In this document: piece by piece, positions 17,131 to 25,261 of the stretch | Layout of the letters: the number at the start of each line of letters is the position of its first letter | Position numbering within the stretch: position 1 is the first letter of the stretch | DNA from: Mesorhizobium hawassense | Lineage (GTDB): Bacteria > Pseudomonadota > Alphaproteobacteria > Rhizobiales > Rhizobiaceae | Reading direction: 5' to 3' | DNA: 63,726 nt | Assembly (NCBI RefSeq): GCF_003289945.1 | Contig: NZ_QMBP01000027.1 | Span: 1-63,726 of the forward strand | Program-made: the position numbers and the translations under genes | Notes under the pieces: model-generated | Told to the model about the DNA's origin: nothing | The model's database searches: none | What the model saw: only the letters and a program-made list of their open reading frames with translations

Positions 17131-18254
17131 TGAGCCATGATCGGGCCGAGCGCCAGCCACCTCCAGTGCCGCTGAGCCTCGTGCCGGAAAGCAAAAGCCG
17201 CTCCAGTGCCGCCCCCGGGGCGGCGCTGGCCTTCGCCCTCGGCGCCGTGGCGCTGTGGGCGACCAACGCCCTGGTCGGCAAGACGCTGCTGGCCAGCTAT
17301 CCGGTGTCGCAAGTGCAGTTCCTGCAATTCTGCGGCGCGGCCCTCGTGTTTGCGCTGATCCGGTTCTTCCCTTCTCCCCTTGTGGGGTCCGAAGGACGGG
17401 GCGAGACCCGTGGCTCGCCCCCGGGCGGTGGCCGAGCGAAGCTCGGTCGGATGAGGGGTGCTGGACGGATCGCCGACGCTGGAGTTTCTTCCAACACCCC
17501 TCATCCGTCTCGGCGCTTCGCGCCGATCCACCTTCTCCCACAAGGGGAGAAGGGGAATGCCGCGCTCGCCTACGCCGTCGGCTTCCTCGGCCTGGTCGGC
17601 ACCATGGTGCTGCAATATATCGGGTTCGCGTCGATGCCGGTCATCGAGGCAAACCTCGTCGCCTATACTTGGCCGCTGATGATCGCCGCGGCGGTCATCC
17701 TGCTTGGCCGGCCGCGGCGCCCGCTGCTGCTCGGGCTGGCCGCGGCTGTCGGCTTCGTCGGCGTGGCGCTGGTCATTTCCGGCGGCCGCGCGCAGTCCTG
17801 GTTCGAAGGCGGCAGCCTCGTAGGCTACCTCGCCGCTTTCGGCTCGGCGCTCTGTATGGCCTTCTACTCGCTCGCCGTCGGCCGTCTTGCCGTGTCGCCG
17901 GAGCGCCTGCTCTTGCCCTCGGCGCTGATCGGCGTGGCGCTCACCTTCGCCTGGTGCCTGCATGACGGCGTCGTGCACCCGACCGGCGCGCACCTTCTGC
18001 TTGGCCTCTATCTCGGCGCCGGACCGATGGGGTTCGGCTACTATTTCTGGTCACGCGCCGCGAAGCTCGATGACGGCGGCCGGATAGCGGTCGTCGCCTA
18101 TCTGACGCCGATCGCGTCCACGTTTCTGCTGACGCTCTCGGGCGAAAGCCTGTCGATGATGGCGGTTGCCGGCGCCGTCCTCGTCATCGGCAGCTGCCTC
18201 GCGGTCGGCATCGAAGGTACGGAGATCATGGACGATGTACAAAATGGCCGTTGA
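17130..18254 (+). CDS. EamA (DMT superfamily) transporter carrying an in-frame repeat insertion
   Basis: A 374-residue protein with the two EamA repeats expected of a ten-helix drug/metabolite transporter: ALAFALGAVALWATNALVG and, in the second half, GYLAAFGSALCMAFYSLAVG. Normal members are ~300 residues. The excess is explained by a 186-bp palindromic element at 17369-17554, which adds ~62 residues in frame after the second helix (…ALIRFFPSP up to GEKGNAALAYAVG). The reading frame continues through it. The insert would form a polar loop between helices 2 and 3. Whether the protein still transports is unknown. It is coupled to the dioxygenase gene. Confidence 0.85.
   Translation: MSHDRAERQPPPVPLSLVPESKSRSSAAPGAALAFALGAVALWATNALVGKTLLASYPVSQVQFLQFCGAALVFALIRFFPSPLVGSEGRGETRGSPPGGGRAKLGRMRGAGRIADAGVSSNTPHPSRRFAPIHLLPQGEKGNAALAYAVGFLGLVGTMVLQYIGFASMPVIEANLVAYTWPLMIAAAVILLGRPRRPLLLGLAAAVGFVGVALVISGGRAQSWFEGGSLVGYLAAFGSALCMAFYSLAVGRLAVSPERLLLPSALIGVALTFAWCLHDGVVHPTGAHLLLGLYLGAGPMGFGYYFWSRAAKLDDGGRIAVVAYLTPIASTFLLTLSGESLSMMAVAGAVLVIGSCLAVGIEGTEIMDDVQNGR
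17369..17554. repeat. 186-bp RIME-like palindromic element inside the EamA gene
   Basis: The element has 18-bp perfect terminal inverted repeats (CCCTTCTCCCCTTGTGGG at 17369-17386, complement at 17537-17554). An inner inverted pair also occurs (CGGATGAGGGGTG / CACCCCTCATCCG). Its length is divisible by three and it contains no stop in the host frame. A related, shorter copy lies at 22995-23112. The class is usually intergenic in Rhizobiales. Confidence 0.85.
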
Positions 18255-18456
18255 CGAGGACGAACGCCGCGCCAGACAGGAGGCGCACTGGCTGGTCAGG
18301 GAGTTTGGCGCGGAGGCGCCGCTCTATGCGGCCATGAAGGCGGAAAGGGCCATCGAGCAGAAGGATTTCGGCCGCTGCGCGCGCTGGAAACGCGTGCTGG
18401 AAATCCTGGCCGACAGGCCTGCGGCGGATATCAGGAGCGGCGCCGCCGCCGAATGA
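18235..18456 (+). CDS. Small hypothetical protein, highly charged
   Basis: A ~73-residue helical protein (from ATG 18235, or 70 residues from ATG 18244). Sequence features are EDERRARQEAHWLVREFG and a central KAERAIEQKDFGRCARWKRVLEIL segment. It overlaps the end of the EamA gene by 20 bases, so it is probably translated from the same mRNA. No known family recognised; a small cytoplasmic accessory protein. Confidence 0.6.
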   Translation: MYKMAVDEDERRARQEAHWLVREFGAEAPLYAAMKAERAIEQKDFGRCARWKRVLEILADRPAADIRSGAAAE

Positions 18457-18810
18457 GCGATTTGCCATGGCGTCGCCGAATCACGCATGGTCGATTATCC
18501 GGTCGCGGATTATCGTCTCGATGCCGGAACTTGGCCTGAACTTCGATTTTTCAGCAACTTCCGCGATAAATCGAAGTGCTATAGCGCTTTTTACGCGTCC
18601 AGGCGAGCTGCCTGTTCTATAAAGCGTTTGTTATTGCTATTAGAATTCCTAACTTGCGCGTTCGCGGTCCGCATAGAAACATCGCCCTGTATTGAGTCTG
18701 GTAGCTTTACTGACTATGGACGGTCCGTTGGGGGACAGGTCCAATTCGATACACCGACGAAAATCTTAAAAAGAGCTGGCGATTTGACGACCAGCAGAAG
18801 GTGAAAAAAA
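18457..18810. promoter_or_regulatory. Long AT-rich leader upstream of mucR
   Basis: This 354-base stretch has no convincing gene. It is visibly AT-rich compared with its surroundings, especially 18540-18670 (AATTCCTAACTTGC, TTATTGCTATTAGAATTCC). MucR/Ros proteins bind AT-rich DNA and repress their own genes, so this is the probable autoregulatory region. No precise box can be asserted. Confidence 0.5.
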
Positions 18811-19254
18811 TTGTCCAACATCGACGACAAGACTGCAATCGAGCTGACCGCCGACATTGTCTCGGCCTATGTCGGCAACAATCCGCTCCCGGCCTCCGGC
18901 CTGCCTGATCTGATCGCCAGCGTTAGCGCATCGGTGCGCAAGCTCGCCGGCGGCAGCGTGGTCAAGGAGGCGGTGGCGCTGACGCCCGCCGTCAATCCGA
19001 AGCGCTCTGTCTTCCCCGATCACATCGTCTGCCTGGAGGACGGAAAGAAGTTCAAGTCGTTGAAGCGCCACCTCTCGACCGACCATGGCCTGACGCCGGA
19101 CGAATACCGCTCCAAATGGGGCCTGCCTGCCGACTATCCGATGGTGGCGCCGAGCTATTCGGCCACTCGCTCGGCGCTGGCCAAATCGTCCGGCCTCGGT
19201 CGCAAGCCGGCCGCCGGCGATGCGGGCAAAGGCAAGCGCAAGGCCAAGACCTGA
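18811..19254 (+). CDS. mucR: MucR/Ros family transcriptional regulator
   Basis: A 147-residue zinc-finger repressor of the Ros/MucR family, which controls exopolysaccharide, motility and cell-cycle genes in Rhizobiales. The finger lies near residues 70-95 as VCLEDGKKFKSLKRHLSTDH, giving a C-x2-D...H-x4-H arrangement. The typical downstream signature GLTPDEYRSKWGLPADYPMVAP is complete, and a Lys/Arg-rich tail ends the protein. Translation begins at TTG 18811 (AAGGTG ribosome site just upstream). No nearer ATG is in frame. Confidence 0.92.
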   Translation: MSNIDDKTAIELTADIVSAYVGNNPLPASGLPDLIASVSASVRKLAGGSVVKEAVALTPAVNPKRSVFPDHIVCLEDGKKFKSLKRHLSTDHGLTPDEYRSKWGLPADYPMVAPSYSATRSALAKSSGLGRKPAAGDAGKGKRKAKT

Positions 19255-19273
19255 GGCATGCTGCCAGCAGCGG

Positions 19274-19549
19274 ATGATGTCGCGCCAACACCATGGCGCG
19301 ACCATCTGGCTGCCCTCGGCGCGCTGCGCCGGGGAGTACGCCCAGTCCTCGGTGGACGCGGCTGGCGGCGTCAAGGCGCGGCGTATTCTGTTTTCGAGGG
19401 GCAGGCCGTCCGGCGACCTGCTTGCCGCGCTCGACCGGTTCGAGCGCGCCATCGTCGAATGTGACGCTCCGCCAGCCATCGAGACACACAGGCTGAACTG
19501 CCTCGCCGTTCCGCACCGCCTTACGGCAGGCGGTCAGCCGCGGGCCTGA
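19274..19549 (+). CDS. Hypothetical protein
   Basis: A 91-residue ORF from ATG 19274 (a second ATG follows at 19277), just after mucR. It contains a protein-like central stretch (VDAAGGVKARRILFSRG, then DLLAALDRFERAIVECDAPP), but both ends are low in regularity. It is convergent with and overlaps by 16 bases the small gene ending at 19534. It could be a real orphan gene or chance; no family is recognised. Confidence 0.35.
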   Translation: MMSRQHHGATIWLPSARCAGEYAQSSVDAAGGVKARRILFSRGRPSGDLLAALDRFERAIVECDAPPAIETHRLNCLAVPHRLTAGGQPRA

Positions 19550-19734
19550 GGCGGCTTCGCCTGCCGGGCGCGCTTGGGATCCTGTTCGTCCGCCAGGCTC
19601 TCCGCCTCGACAGCCGTCATTTCAAGAAGATAGGCGAGCATCTGGTAGCGCGTGCGCGAGAGCATTTTCGCCAGCTTGCGCGTGATCTCCGCGACATATC
19701 TCAGCGTGCGTTGATCGTTGACCGCCGCGCCCAT
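19534..19734 (-). CDS. Small hypothetical cytoplasmic protein
   Basis: A 66-residue helical protein: MGAAVNDQRTLRYVAEIT, then LAKMLSRTRYQMLAYLLEM and an acidic-basic tail. AGGAG lies just upstream of the ATG at 19734 on the reverse strand. The longer in-frame extension to 20049 is not protein-like. I recall similar small proteins in Mesorhizobium, but no function is known. Confidence 0.6.
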   Translation of the reverse strand: MGAAVNDQRTLRYVAEITRKLAKMLSRTRYQMLAYLLEMTAVEAESLADEQDPKRARQAKPPQARG

Positions 19735-20109
19735 CGTGAGCTCCTGACATGTCGAGGGCCAAGTTGCTTGGTCCCAAGTTATCGTTGGCGCCCACTCACG
19801 ACTCACGGCGCCTCTGCAAGCTCGCAGGTTTATGAGAAAAACTGAAATCAATTTTTGATAAGCATCACGCTCTGCCCGATAGACATGATGCCCTTTTTCG
19901 GTGGCATCGTCACTTGCTGCATCAATATTGACCACAAGGCGAACTTGCGGTTGTCTTGCCGTGCCGGGTTCGTATTTCGCGTGGGAATGTTGATCGCCGA
20001 AGGTGGTAGGCTGGTGGCGAGCGCCGCTTAGTCCTGGCTGGAACAACAAGGTCGGCGAATTTCGCGCGTAGCCTTCACGCGGGGCGGGCGTGCTTCCGCG
20101 CCAGCCTTC

Positions 20110-20358
20110 TCAGTCGGTCACAGAAGACGCTCGAGATATTTTTCCGGAATCTATTTGGATCAACAAGTGCTCAGGCGCCAGCCTGCCCGCACCAAATGGA
20201 GTGAGCGGCTGCGCCTGCGTGTCACTTAGGGACAGTGCGGCGGGAGCAACCGCGGCCGTTCCGTCCTCGAACAGCACCACCTGCGTCGCCAGCGCTGCTG
20301 TCGTGGCGACCTGGAAGAAGATGAAGGCGAGGGCGAAATGCCGGATCACGGGTCGCAC
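20110..20358 (-). CDS. Putative small secreted protein
   Basis: An 82-residue ORF starting at GTG 20358, with GGAG four bases before it. Residues 5-25 form a signal peptide (RHFALAFIFFQVATTAALA). The mature ~57 residues are Ala/Leu-rich (VVLFEDGTAAVAPAALS). It is divergent from the ABC-F gene. No family recognised; the good ribosome site and signal peptide are the main support. Confidence 0.45.
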   Translation of the reverse strand: MRPVIRHFALAFIFFQVATTAALATQVVLFEDGTAAVAPAALSLSDTQAQPLTPFGAGRLAPEHLLIQIDSGKISRASSVTD

Positions 20359-20485
20359 AACGCTCCGGCAGGCAACTGGTTCCAGCCCATCGGACTTTTT
20401 TTGCCGATGATGTGAGCGCGCGCGCCGCGCCTCATCCAGGCCCTGGCTCTTGCGGAGCGCCGACGTCCCGTGCAAAAGCCCGCTC

Positions 20486-22363
20486 ATGCTTATCATCAAC
20501 GACCTTTCGCTGCGCATGGCGGGGCGGCTGCTCCTCGATCATGCCTCGCTGACCTTGCCGGCCGGCACGAAAGCCGGTCTCGTCGGCCGCAACGGCACCG
20601 GCAAGACGACCCTGTTCAAGGCGATCACCGGAGATTTCCCTTCGGAGACCGGCTCGATCAGCCTGCCTAAAAACACCCGCATCGGCCAGGTGGCGCAGGA
20701 AGCGCCCGGCACCGAGGAGCCGCTGATCGAGATCGTGCTCAAGGCCGATGTCGAGCGCGCAGCGCTGCTCGAGGAGGAAAAGACCGCCACCGACGCGCAT
20801 CGCATCGCCGAGATCCACACAAGGCTGGCCGATATCGACGCGCATTCCGCCGAGTCCCGCGCCGCCACCATCCTCGCCGGCCTCGGCTTCGACGATGCCG
20901 CGCAGCGGCGGCCGGCCTCGTCCTTCTCCGGCGGCTGGCGCATGCGCGTGGCCTTGGCCGCCGTGCTGTTCTCCGAGCCGGACCTTTTGCTGCTCGACGA
21001 GCCGACCAACTATCTCGACCTCGAAGGCACGCTGTGGCTGGAGAACTATGTCTCCAAATATCCGCATACGGTTCTGCTGATCTCGCACGACCGCGACCTG
21101 CTCAACCGCGCCGTCAACTCGATCGTTCATCTCGACCAGAAGAAGCTGACCTTCTGGCGCGGCGGCTACGACCAGTTCGAGCGGCAGCTCACCGAGCAGC
21201 GCGAGCTGCAGGAAAAGAGCCGCGTCAAGCAGGAAGCGCAGCGCAAGCATATGGCGTCGTTCGTAGAGCGCTTCCGCGCCAAGGCTTCCAAGGCCAGGCA
21301 GGCGCAGTCGCGCCTGAAGGCGCTGGAGAAGCTGAAGCCGATTGCCGCCGTGGTCAACGACACGGTTCGGCCTTTCTCTTTCCCCGAGCCGGTGAAGACG
21401 GTGGCCTCGCCGATCGTGGCGCTGAACGGCGTCAATGTCGGCTACACCGAGGGCAGCCCGATCCTGAAGAAGATGACGCTGCGCATCGATGCCGACGACC
21501 GCATCGCGCTGCTCGGCGCCAACGGCAACGGCAAGTCGACCTTCGCCAAATTGCTCGCCGGCCGGCTGAAGGCCGAGACCGGCTCGATGACCATCGCGCC
21601 GGGGCTGAAGGTGGCGATCTTCGCCCAGCACCAGCTCGACGACCTTCGCCCCGAGGAAAGCGCTTACGAGCATGTGCGCCGGCTGATGCCGGACGCGCCG
21701 GAAGCCAAGGTGCGCGCCCGCGTCGCCCAGTTCGGCCTGTCGACCGAGAAGATGAACACCGCGGCGAAGGACCTGTCTGGTGGCGAGAAGGCGCGGCTGC
21801 TGATGGGCCTGTCCGCCTTCGAGGGACCGAACCTCTTCATCCTCGACGAGCCGACCAACCACCTCGACATCGACAGCCGTGAATCGCTGATCCATGCGCT
21901 CAACGATTTTCCCGGCGCGGTCATCCTGATCTCGCACGACCGGCATCTGCTCGAAGCGACCGCCGACCGGCTGTGGCTGGTCAAGGACGGCGCGGTCAAT
22001 CCCTATGACGGCGACCTCGAGGACTATAAAACCCTGGTCACCGGCGTCTCCTCCAACCGGCGCGAGCAGAAGGAAGCCGACAAGGCCTCCAAGGCCGACC
22101 GCCGCCGCGAGGCCGCGCAGCGCCGCGCCGCGCTGGAGCCGCTGGCCAAGGAAATCCGCGCCACCGAGGCGCTGATGGACCGCATGCGCAAGCGCATCGA
22201 CCTCATCGAGGACGAGCTCGCCAACCCGGCGATCTACGAAAAGGACCCTTCGACCGCGACACGACTGGCCAAGGAGCGTTCGCAGCTTGCGCACACGCTG
22301 GCGCAAAACGAGGACAAGTGGCTGACGATGTCGGCGGAGTATGAGGAAGGGATCGCAGACTGA
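20486..22363 (+). CDS. ABC-F family ATP-binding protein (Uup/YheS-like)
   Basis: A 625-residue cytoplasmic protein with two ABC cassettes and no membrane domain. The first has Walker A GRNGTGKTT, signature SFSGGWRMRV and LLLDEPTNYLD. The second has GANGNGKST, LSGGEKARL and DEPTNHLDID. The linker between them is charged (VKQEAQRKHMASFVERFRAKA) as in ribosome-acting ABC-F factors, and a C-terminal coiled coil (~540-620) resembles Uup/YheS. The start at 20486 gives LIINDLSLRMAG, the usual N terminus. Such proteins act on the ribosomal E site or in DNA transposition control; the exact subgroup is not settled. Confidence 0.9.
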   Translation: MLIINDLSLRMAGRLLLDHASLTLPAGTKAGLVGRNGTGKTTLFKAITGDFPSETGSISLPKNTRIGQVAQEAPGTEEPLIEIVLKADVERAALLEEEKTATDAHRIAEIHTRLADIDAHSAESRAATILAGLGFDDAAQRRPASSFSGGWRMRVALAAVLFSEPDLLLLDEPTNYLDLEGTLWLENYVSKYPHTVLLISHDRDLLNRAVNSIVHLDQKKLTFWRGGYDQFERQLTEQRELQEKSRVKQEAQRKHMASFVERFRAKASKARQAQSRLKALEKLKPIAAVVNDTVRPFSFPEPVKTVASPIVALNGVNVGYTEGSPILKKMTLRIDADDRIALLGANGNGKSTFAKLLAGRLKAETGSMTIAPGLKVAIFAQHQLDDLRPEESAYEHVRRLMPDAPEAKVRARVAQFGLSTEKMNTAAKDLSGGEKARLLMGLSAFEGPNLFILDEPTNHLDIDSRESLIHALNDFPGAVILISHDRHLLEATADRLWLVKDGAVNPYDGDLEDYKTLVTGVSSNRREQKEADKASKADRRREAAQRRAALEPLAKEIRATEALMDRMRKRIDLIEDELANPAIYEKDPSTATRLAKERSQLAHTLAQNEDKWLTMSAEYEEGIAD

Positions 22364-22370
22364 TGGGCTG

Positions 22371-22390
22371 ATCTCCCCACAAGGGGAGAT
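22371..22390. repeat. Short hairpin after the ABC-F gene (repeat half-unit)
   Basis: ATCTCCCCACAAGGGGAGAT is a near-perfect hairpin eight bases after the stop. It shares the CCCCaCAAGGGGAGA core of the palindromic repeats seen at 17369-17554. It probably acts as a terminator or mRNA end. Confidence 0.6.
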
Positions 22391-22463
22391 CGGCTAATTT
22401 TCTCTGGCCCTACACGCTGCCCTCGCATCCGGCTAGTCTCATCCCTCAGCAACAGGGTGGCCT

Positions 22464-22781
22464 ATGTCAGCGATCGATGACTTCATGGACGAGTTTGCGC
22501 GCGAGGACGGCTTTTTCCTCGGTCTTCACCAACGCCAATTCGATCCAGTCGCAGCCGAACGCGCTCTGCAAATTTTGAGACGTATCGAGATTGGTTCCGA
22601 CCACGGGGCGAACTACCTGCTGGCAGACGGCGTGTTCCAGGCTGACTTCGAGCTTAGTGCCCAAGAGCCATTCAATCGCGATGACGAGCGGTTCATTTAT
22701 TACCATCGGCTGTTCTTTGACGAGATCGCAAAAAGGTTCTCAGCATTGGGAACCAGAGGCTCTCAGTTGCGCGGGAAATAA
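22464..22781 (+). CDS. Hypothetical protein
   Basis: A 105-residue acidic soluble protein (DFMDEFAREDGFFLGL, then ERALQILRRIEIGSDHGANY and RFIYYHRLFFDEIAKRF). The composition suggests a compact alpha-helical protein. It is followed nine bases later by a small zinc-ribbon gene on the same strand, forming a two-gene unit framed by palindromic repeats. No family recognised; an immunity or antitoxin-like role is possible but not shown. Confidence 0.55.
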   Translation: MSAIDDFMDEFAREDGFFLGLHQRQFDPVAAERALQILRRIEIGSDHGANYLLADGVFQADFELSAQEPFNRDDERFIYYHRLFFDEIAKRFSALGTRGSQLRGK

Positions 22782-22789
22782 GATCATCA

Positions 22790-22990
22790 ATGTCCAGAGA
22801 GTTGTGGATCAAGGCAGGCAGCCTTCTGGCCGTTGACCCGGAGGCAATCGTCAAATGCCCAGAATGTGGCGAAGCGGACCTTGAAGTCTTCGACACCAAA
22901 GCAGGCGAAGATCATATCGAGCGGCACATGCGTTGCCCGAAATGCGGCGCCTATAATGCGCTTTATAAAAATAAAAACATCGCCGAGTAG
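22790..22990 (+). CDS. Small zinc-ribbon protein
   Basis: A 66-residue protein with two CxxC knuckles, KCPECGEADL and RCPKCGAYNA, separated by ~24 residues. This is a classical zinc-ribbon spacing. The N terminus (ELWIKAGSLLAVD) is amphipathic and the C terminus Lys/Asn-rich. Nothing else is visible. It probably binds Zn and contacts nucleic acid or protein. It is probably cotranscribed with the gene ending at 22781. Confidence 0.6.
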   Translation: MSRELWIKAGSLLAVDPEAIVKCPECGEADLEVFDTKAGEDHIERHMRCPKCGAYNALYKNKNIAE

Positions 22991-22994
22991 CGGC

Positions 22995-23112
22995 CGGATG
23001 AGAGGTGACCCAGCCTGACATCCCCGGCGATCCGTCACGAACCCCTCATCCGTCTCGGCGCTGCGCGCCGATCCCCCTTCTCCCTTTGTAAGGGGAGAAG
23101 GGGGAGATCCAT
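22995..23112. repeat. RIME-like palindromic repeat, shortened copy
   Basis: GGCCGGATGAGAGGTGA near the left end pairs with CCCCTCATCCG at ~23042, and the right part ends in a CCCTTCTCCCT...AGGGGAGAAGGGG hairpin. This matches the inner and right palindromes of the EamA-inserted element, but the left arm is missing. Confidence 0.7.
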
Positions 23113-23155
23113 CTGGCCCTACACCTCTCCCGCAAAACCCGCTACACACCCCCGC

Positions 23156-25261
23156 ATGAACCAGCACGCCAAGCTTCGGATCGGCCATTCGGCCTGTCCG
23201 CACGACTGTCCTTCCACTTGCGCGCTCGAAGTTGAGCTGCTCGACGAAAACCGCATCGGCCGCGTGCATGGCGCCAAGGCGAACAGCTATACGGCGGGTG
23301 TCGTCTGCGCCAAGGTCGCGCGCTATGCCGACCGCGTGCACCATCCAGACCGGCTGCTGAAGCCGCTGGTGCGTGCTGGCGCCAAGGGCGAGGGCGCCTG
23401 GAAGGAAGCGAGCTGGGAAGCGGCGCTCGACCTCGTCGCGGAAAAGTTCATCGCGGCCGAAGACAAATACGGCTCGGAGACGGTCTGGCCGTACTTCTAT
23501 GCCGGCACGATGGGGCTGGTGCAGCGCGACGGCATCGAGCGGCTGCGGCACGCGAAAAAATATTCGGGCTTCTTCGGCTCGATCTGCACCAATCTCGCCT
23601 GGACCGGCTGGATGATGGGAGCGGGCGCTTTGCGCGGGCCCGATCCGCGCGAGATGGCGAAGGCCGATTGCGTGGTGATCTGGGGCACCAATGCCGTGGT
23701 CACGCAGGTCAATGTCATGACCCATGCGATGAAGGCGCGCAAGGAACGCGGTGCCAGGATCGTCGTCGTCGACATCTACGACAATGCCACGATGAAGCAG
23801 GCCGATCTCGGCCTCGTCTTGCGGCCCGGCACCGACGGCGCGCTCGCCTGCGCCGTCATGCATGTGCTGTTCCGAGACGGCATGGCCGATCGCGCCTATC
23901 TCGAAAAATACACCGACGACCCGCGCGGACTGGAAGAGCATTTGCGCACCCGCACGCCTGAATGGGCGGCTGCCATCACCGGCTTGAGCATCGCCGAGAT
24001 CGAAGCTTTCGCGCAGCTCGTCGGCACCACGAAGAAGACCTATTTCCGCCTCGGCTACGGCTTCGCGCGCCAGCGCAACGGCTCGATCAACATGCATGCC
24101 GCGTCCTGCATCGCCGCCGTTACCGGCGCCTGGCAATATGAGGGCGGCGGCGCCTTCCATTCCAATTCAGGCATCTTCAAGCTGAACCAGGATGTGCTCG
24201 AAGGCACCGCGATGCGCGATCCGAAGGTGCGCTATCTCGACCATTCGCGCATCGGCCCGGTGCTGACAGGTGCTGAGGACGCGCTCTATGGCGGTCCGCC
24301 GGTGACGGCGATGCTGATCCAGAACACCAATCCGGCCAATGTCGCGCCGGAGCAGCGGCTGGTGAAACAGGGTTTCCTGCGCGAGGACCTGTTCACCTGC
24401 GTCCACGAACAGTTCATGACCGATACGGCCAGGCTTGCCGATGTCGTGCTGCCCGCGACGATGTTCCTGGAGCACGACGACGTCTACAAGGGCGGCGGCA
24501 ACCAGCACGTCACGCTCGGCCCCAAGCTGATCGAGCCGCCGGAAGGGCCGCGCACCAACCATTACGTCAACGAGGAACTCGGCAAGCGGCTGGGCGTCGG
24601 CGACCGTCCGGGCTTCGGCCTGACCGAGCGCGAGCATATCGACATCATTCTCGGCAAGCGCGGAATCGGCAGCTTCGATAGTTTGAGGGCTGAGAAGTGG
24701 GTCGACCTGCAGCCCGACTTCGCCGACGCGCATTTCATCAACGGCTTCGGTCATGCCGACAAGAAGTTCCACTTCCGGCCCAACTGGACAGGGCAGTCGG
24801 CGCCCAACCGGCCGCCGAAAAGCATGGGTCTGTTCGGCCCGGTCGAGCGGCTGCCCGAATTCCCCGACCATGTCGAGCTGATCGAGGTCGCGGACGAGGA
24901 GCACCCGTTCCGGCTCGCGACCTCGCCGGCGCGCAACTTCCTCAATTCGAGCTTTGCCGAGACGCCGGTGTCGAAGGCCAAGGAGGGCAGGCCGGAGCTG
25001 CTCATCCACCGCGAAGATGCAGCAGTGCTCGGCATCGAGGATGGGGGCCGCGTCGAGGTCGGCAACCGGCGCGGCGACGTGGTGTTGCATGCCAGGTTCT
25101 TCGACGGCGTCAAGCGCGGCGTGGTGATCGCCGAAGGCATCTGGCCGAACAGCGCGCATGAACGCGGCGAGGGCATCAACGTGCTGACCGGCGCCGACGC
25201 GCCGGCGCCCTATGGCGGCGCCGCCGTCCACGACAACAAGGTCTGGCTCAGGGCGCTCTGA
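23156..25261 (+). CDS. Molybdopterin oxidoreductase (DMSO reductase family) with [4Fe-4S] site
   Basis: A 701-residue cytoplasmic Mo-bisMGD enzyme. The N-terminal Fe-S motif is C14-x3-C18-x3-C22 ... C51 (HSACPHDCPSTCAL and GVVCAKV). Residues ~75-560 hold the MGD domains (DCVVIWGTNAVVTQ, YGFARQRNG, the LIQNTNPANVAPE loop). A C-terminal Molydop-binding domain follows (~590-700; LLIHREDAAVLGI, VEVGNRRGD). There is no Tat signal, so it is cytoplasmic. The usual Mo-ligand position falls in NLAWTGWMMG. No partner subunit is adjacent. Substrate is unknown. Confidence 0.88.
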   Translation: MNQHAKLRIGHSACPHDCPSTCALEVELLDENRIGRVHGAKANSYTAGVVCAKVARYADRVHHPDRLLKPLVRAGAKGEGAWKEASWEAALDLVAEKFIAAEDKYGSETVWPYFYAGTMGLVQRDGIERLRHAKKYSGFFGSICTNLAWTGWMMGAGALRGPDPREMAKADCVVIWGTNAVVTQVNVMTHAMKARKERGARIVVVDIYDNATMKQADLGLVLRPGTDGALACAVMHVLFRDGMADRAYLEKYTDDPRGLEEHLRTRTPEWAAAITGLSIAEIEAFAQLVGTTKKTYFRLGYGFARQRNGSINMHAASCIAAVTGAWQYEGGGAFHSNSGIFKLNQDVLEGTAMRDPKVRYLDHSRIGPVLTGAEDALYGGPPVTAMLIQNTNPANVAPEQRLVKQGFLREDLFTCVHEQFMTDTARLADVVLPATMFLEHDDVYKGGGNQHVTLGPKLIEPPEGPRTNHYVNEELGKRLGVGDRPGFGLTEREHIDIILGKRGIGSFDSLRAEKWVDLQPDFADAHFINGFGHADKKFHFRPNWTGQSAPNRPPKSMGLFGPVERLPEFPDHVELIEVADEEHPFRLATSPARNFLNSSFAETPVSKAKEGRPELLIHREDAAVLGIEDGGRVEVGNRRGDVVLHARFFDGVKRGVVIAEGIWPNSAHERGEGINVLTGADAPAPYGGAAVHDNKVWLRAL

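Noticed and set aside
17369..17554. Reading the EamA insertion as an assembly error
   Set aside because: The insert has perfect terminal inverted repeats, a multiple-of-three length and a related copy elsewhere, so it looks like a genuine element.
18487..18804. 105-residue ORF upstream of mucR
   Set aside because: AT-rich, irregular sequence without ribosome site; better explained as the mucR control region.
20432..22306. 624-residue reverse ORF opposite the ABC-F gene
   Set aside because: High-GC antisense artefact; the forward frame has all ABC motifs.
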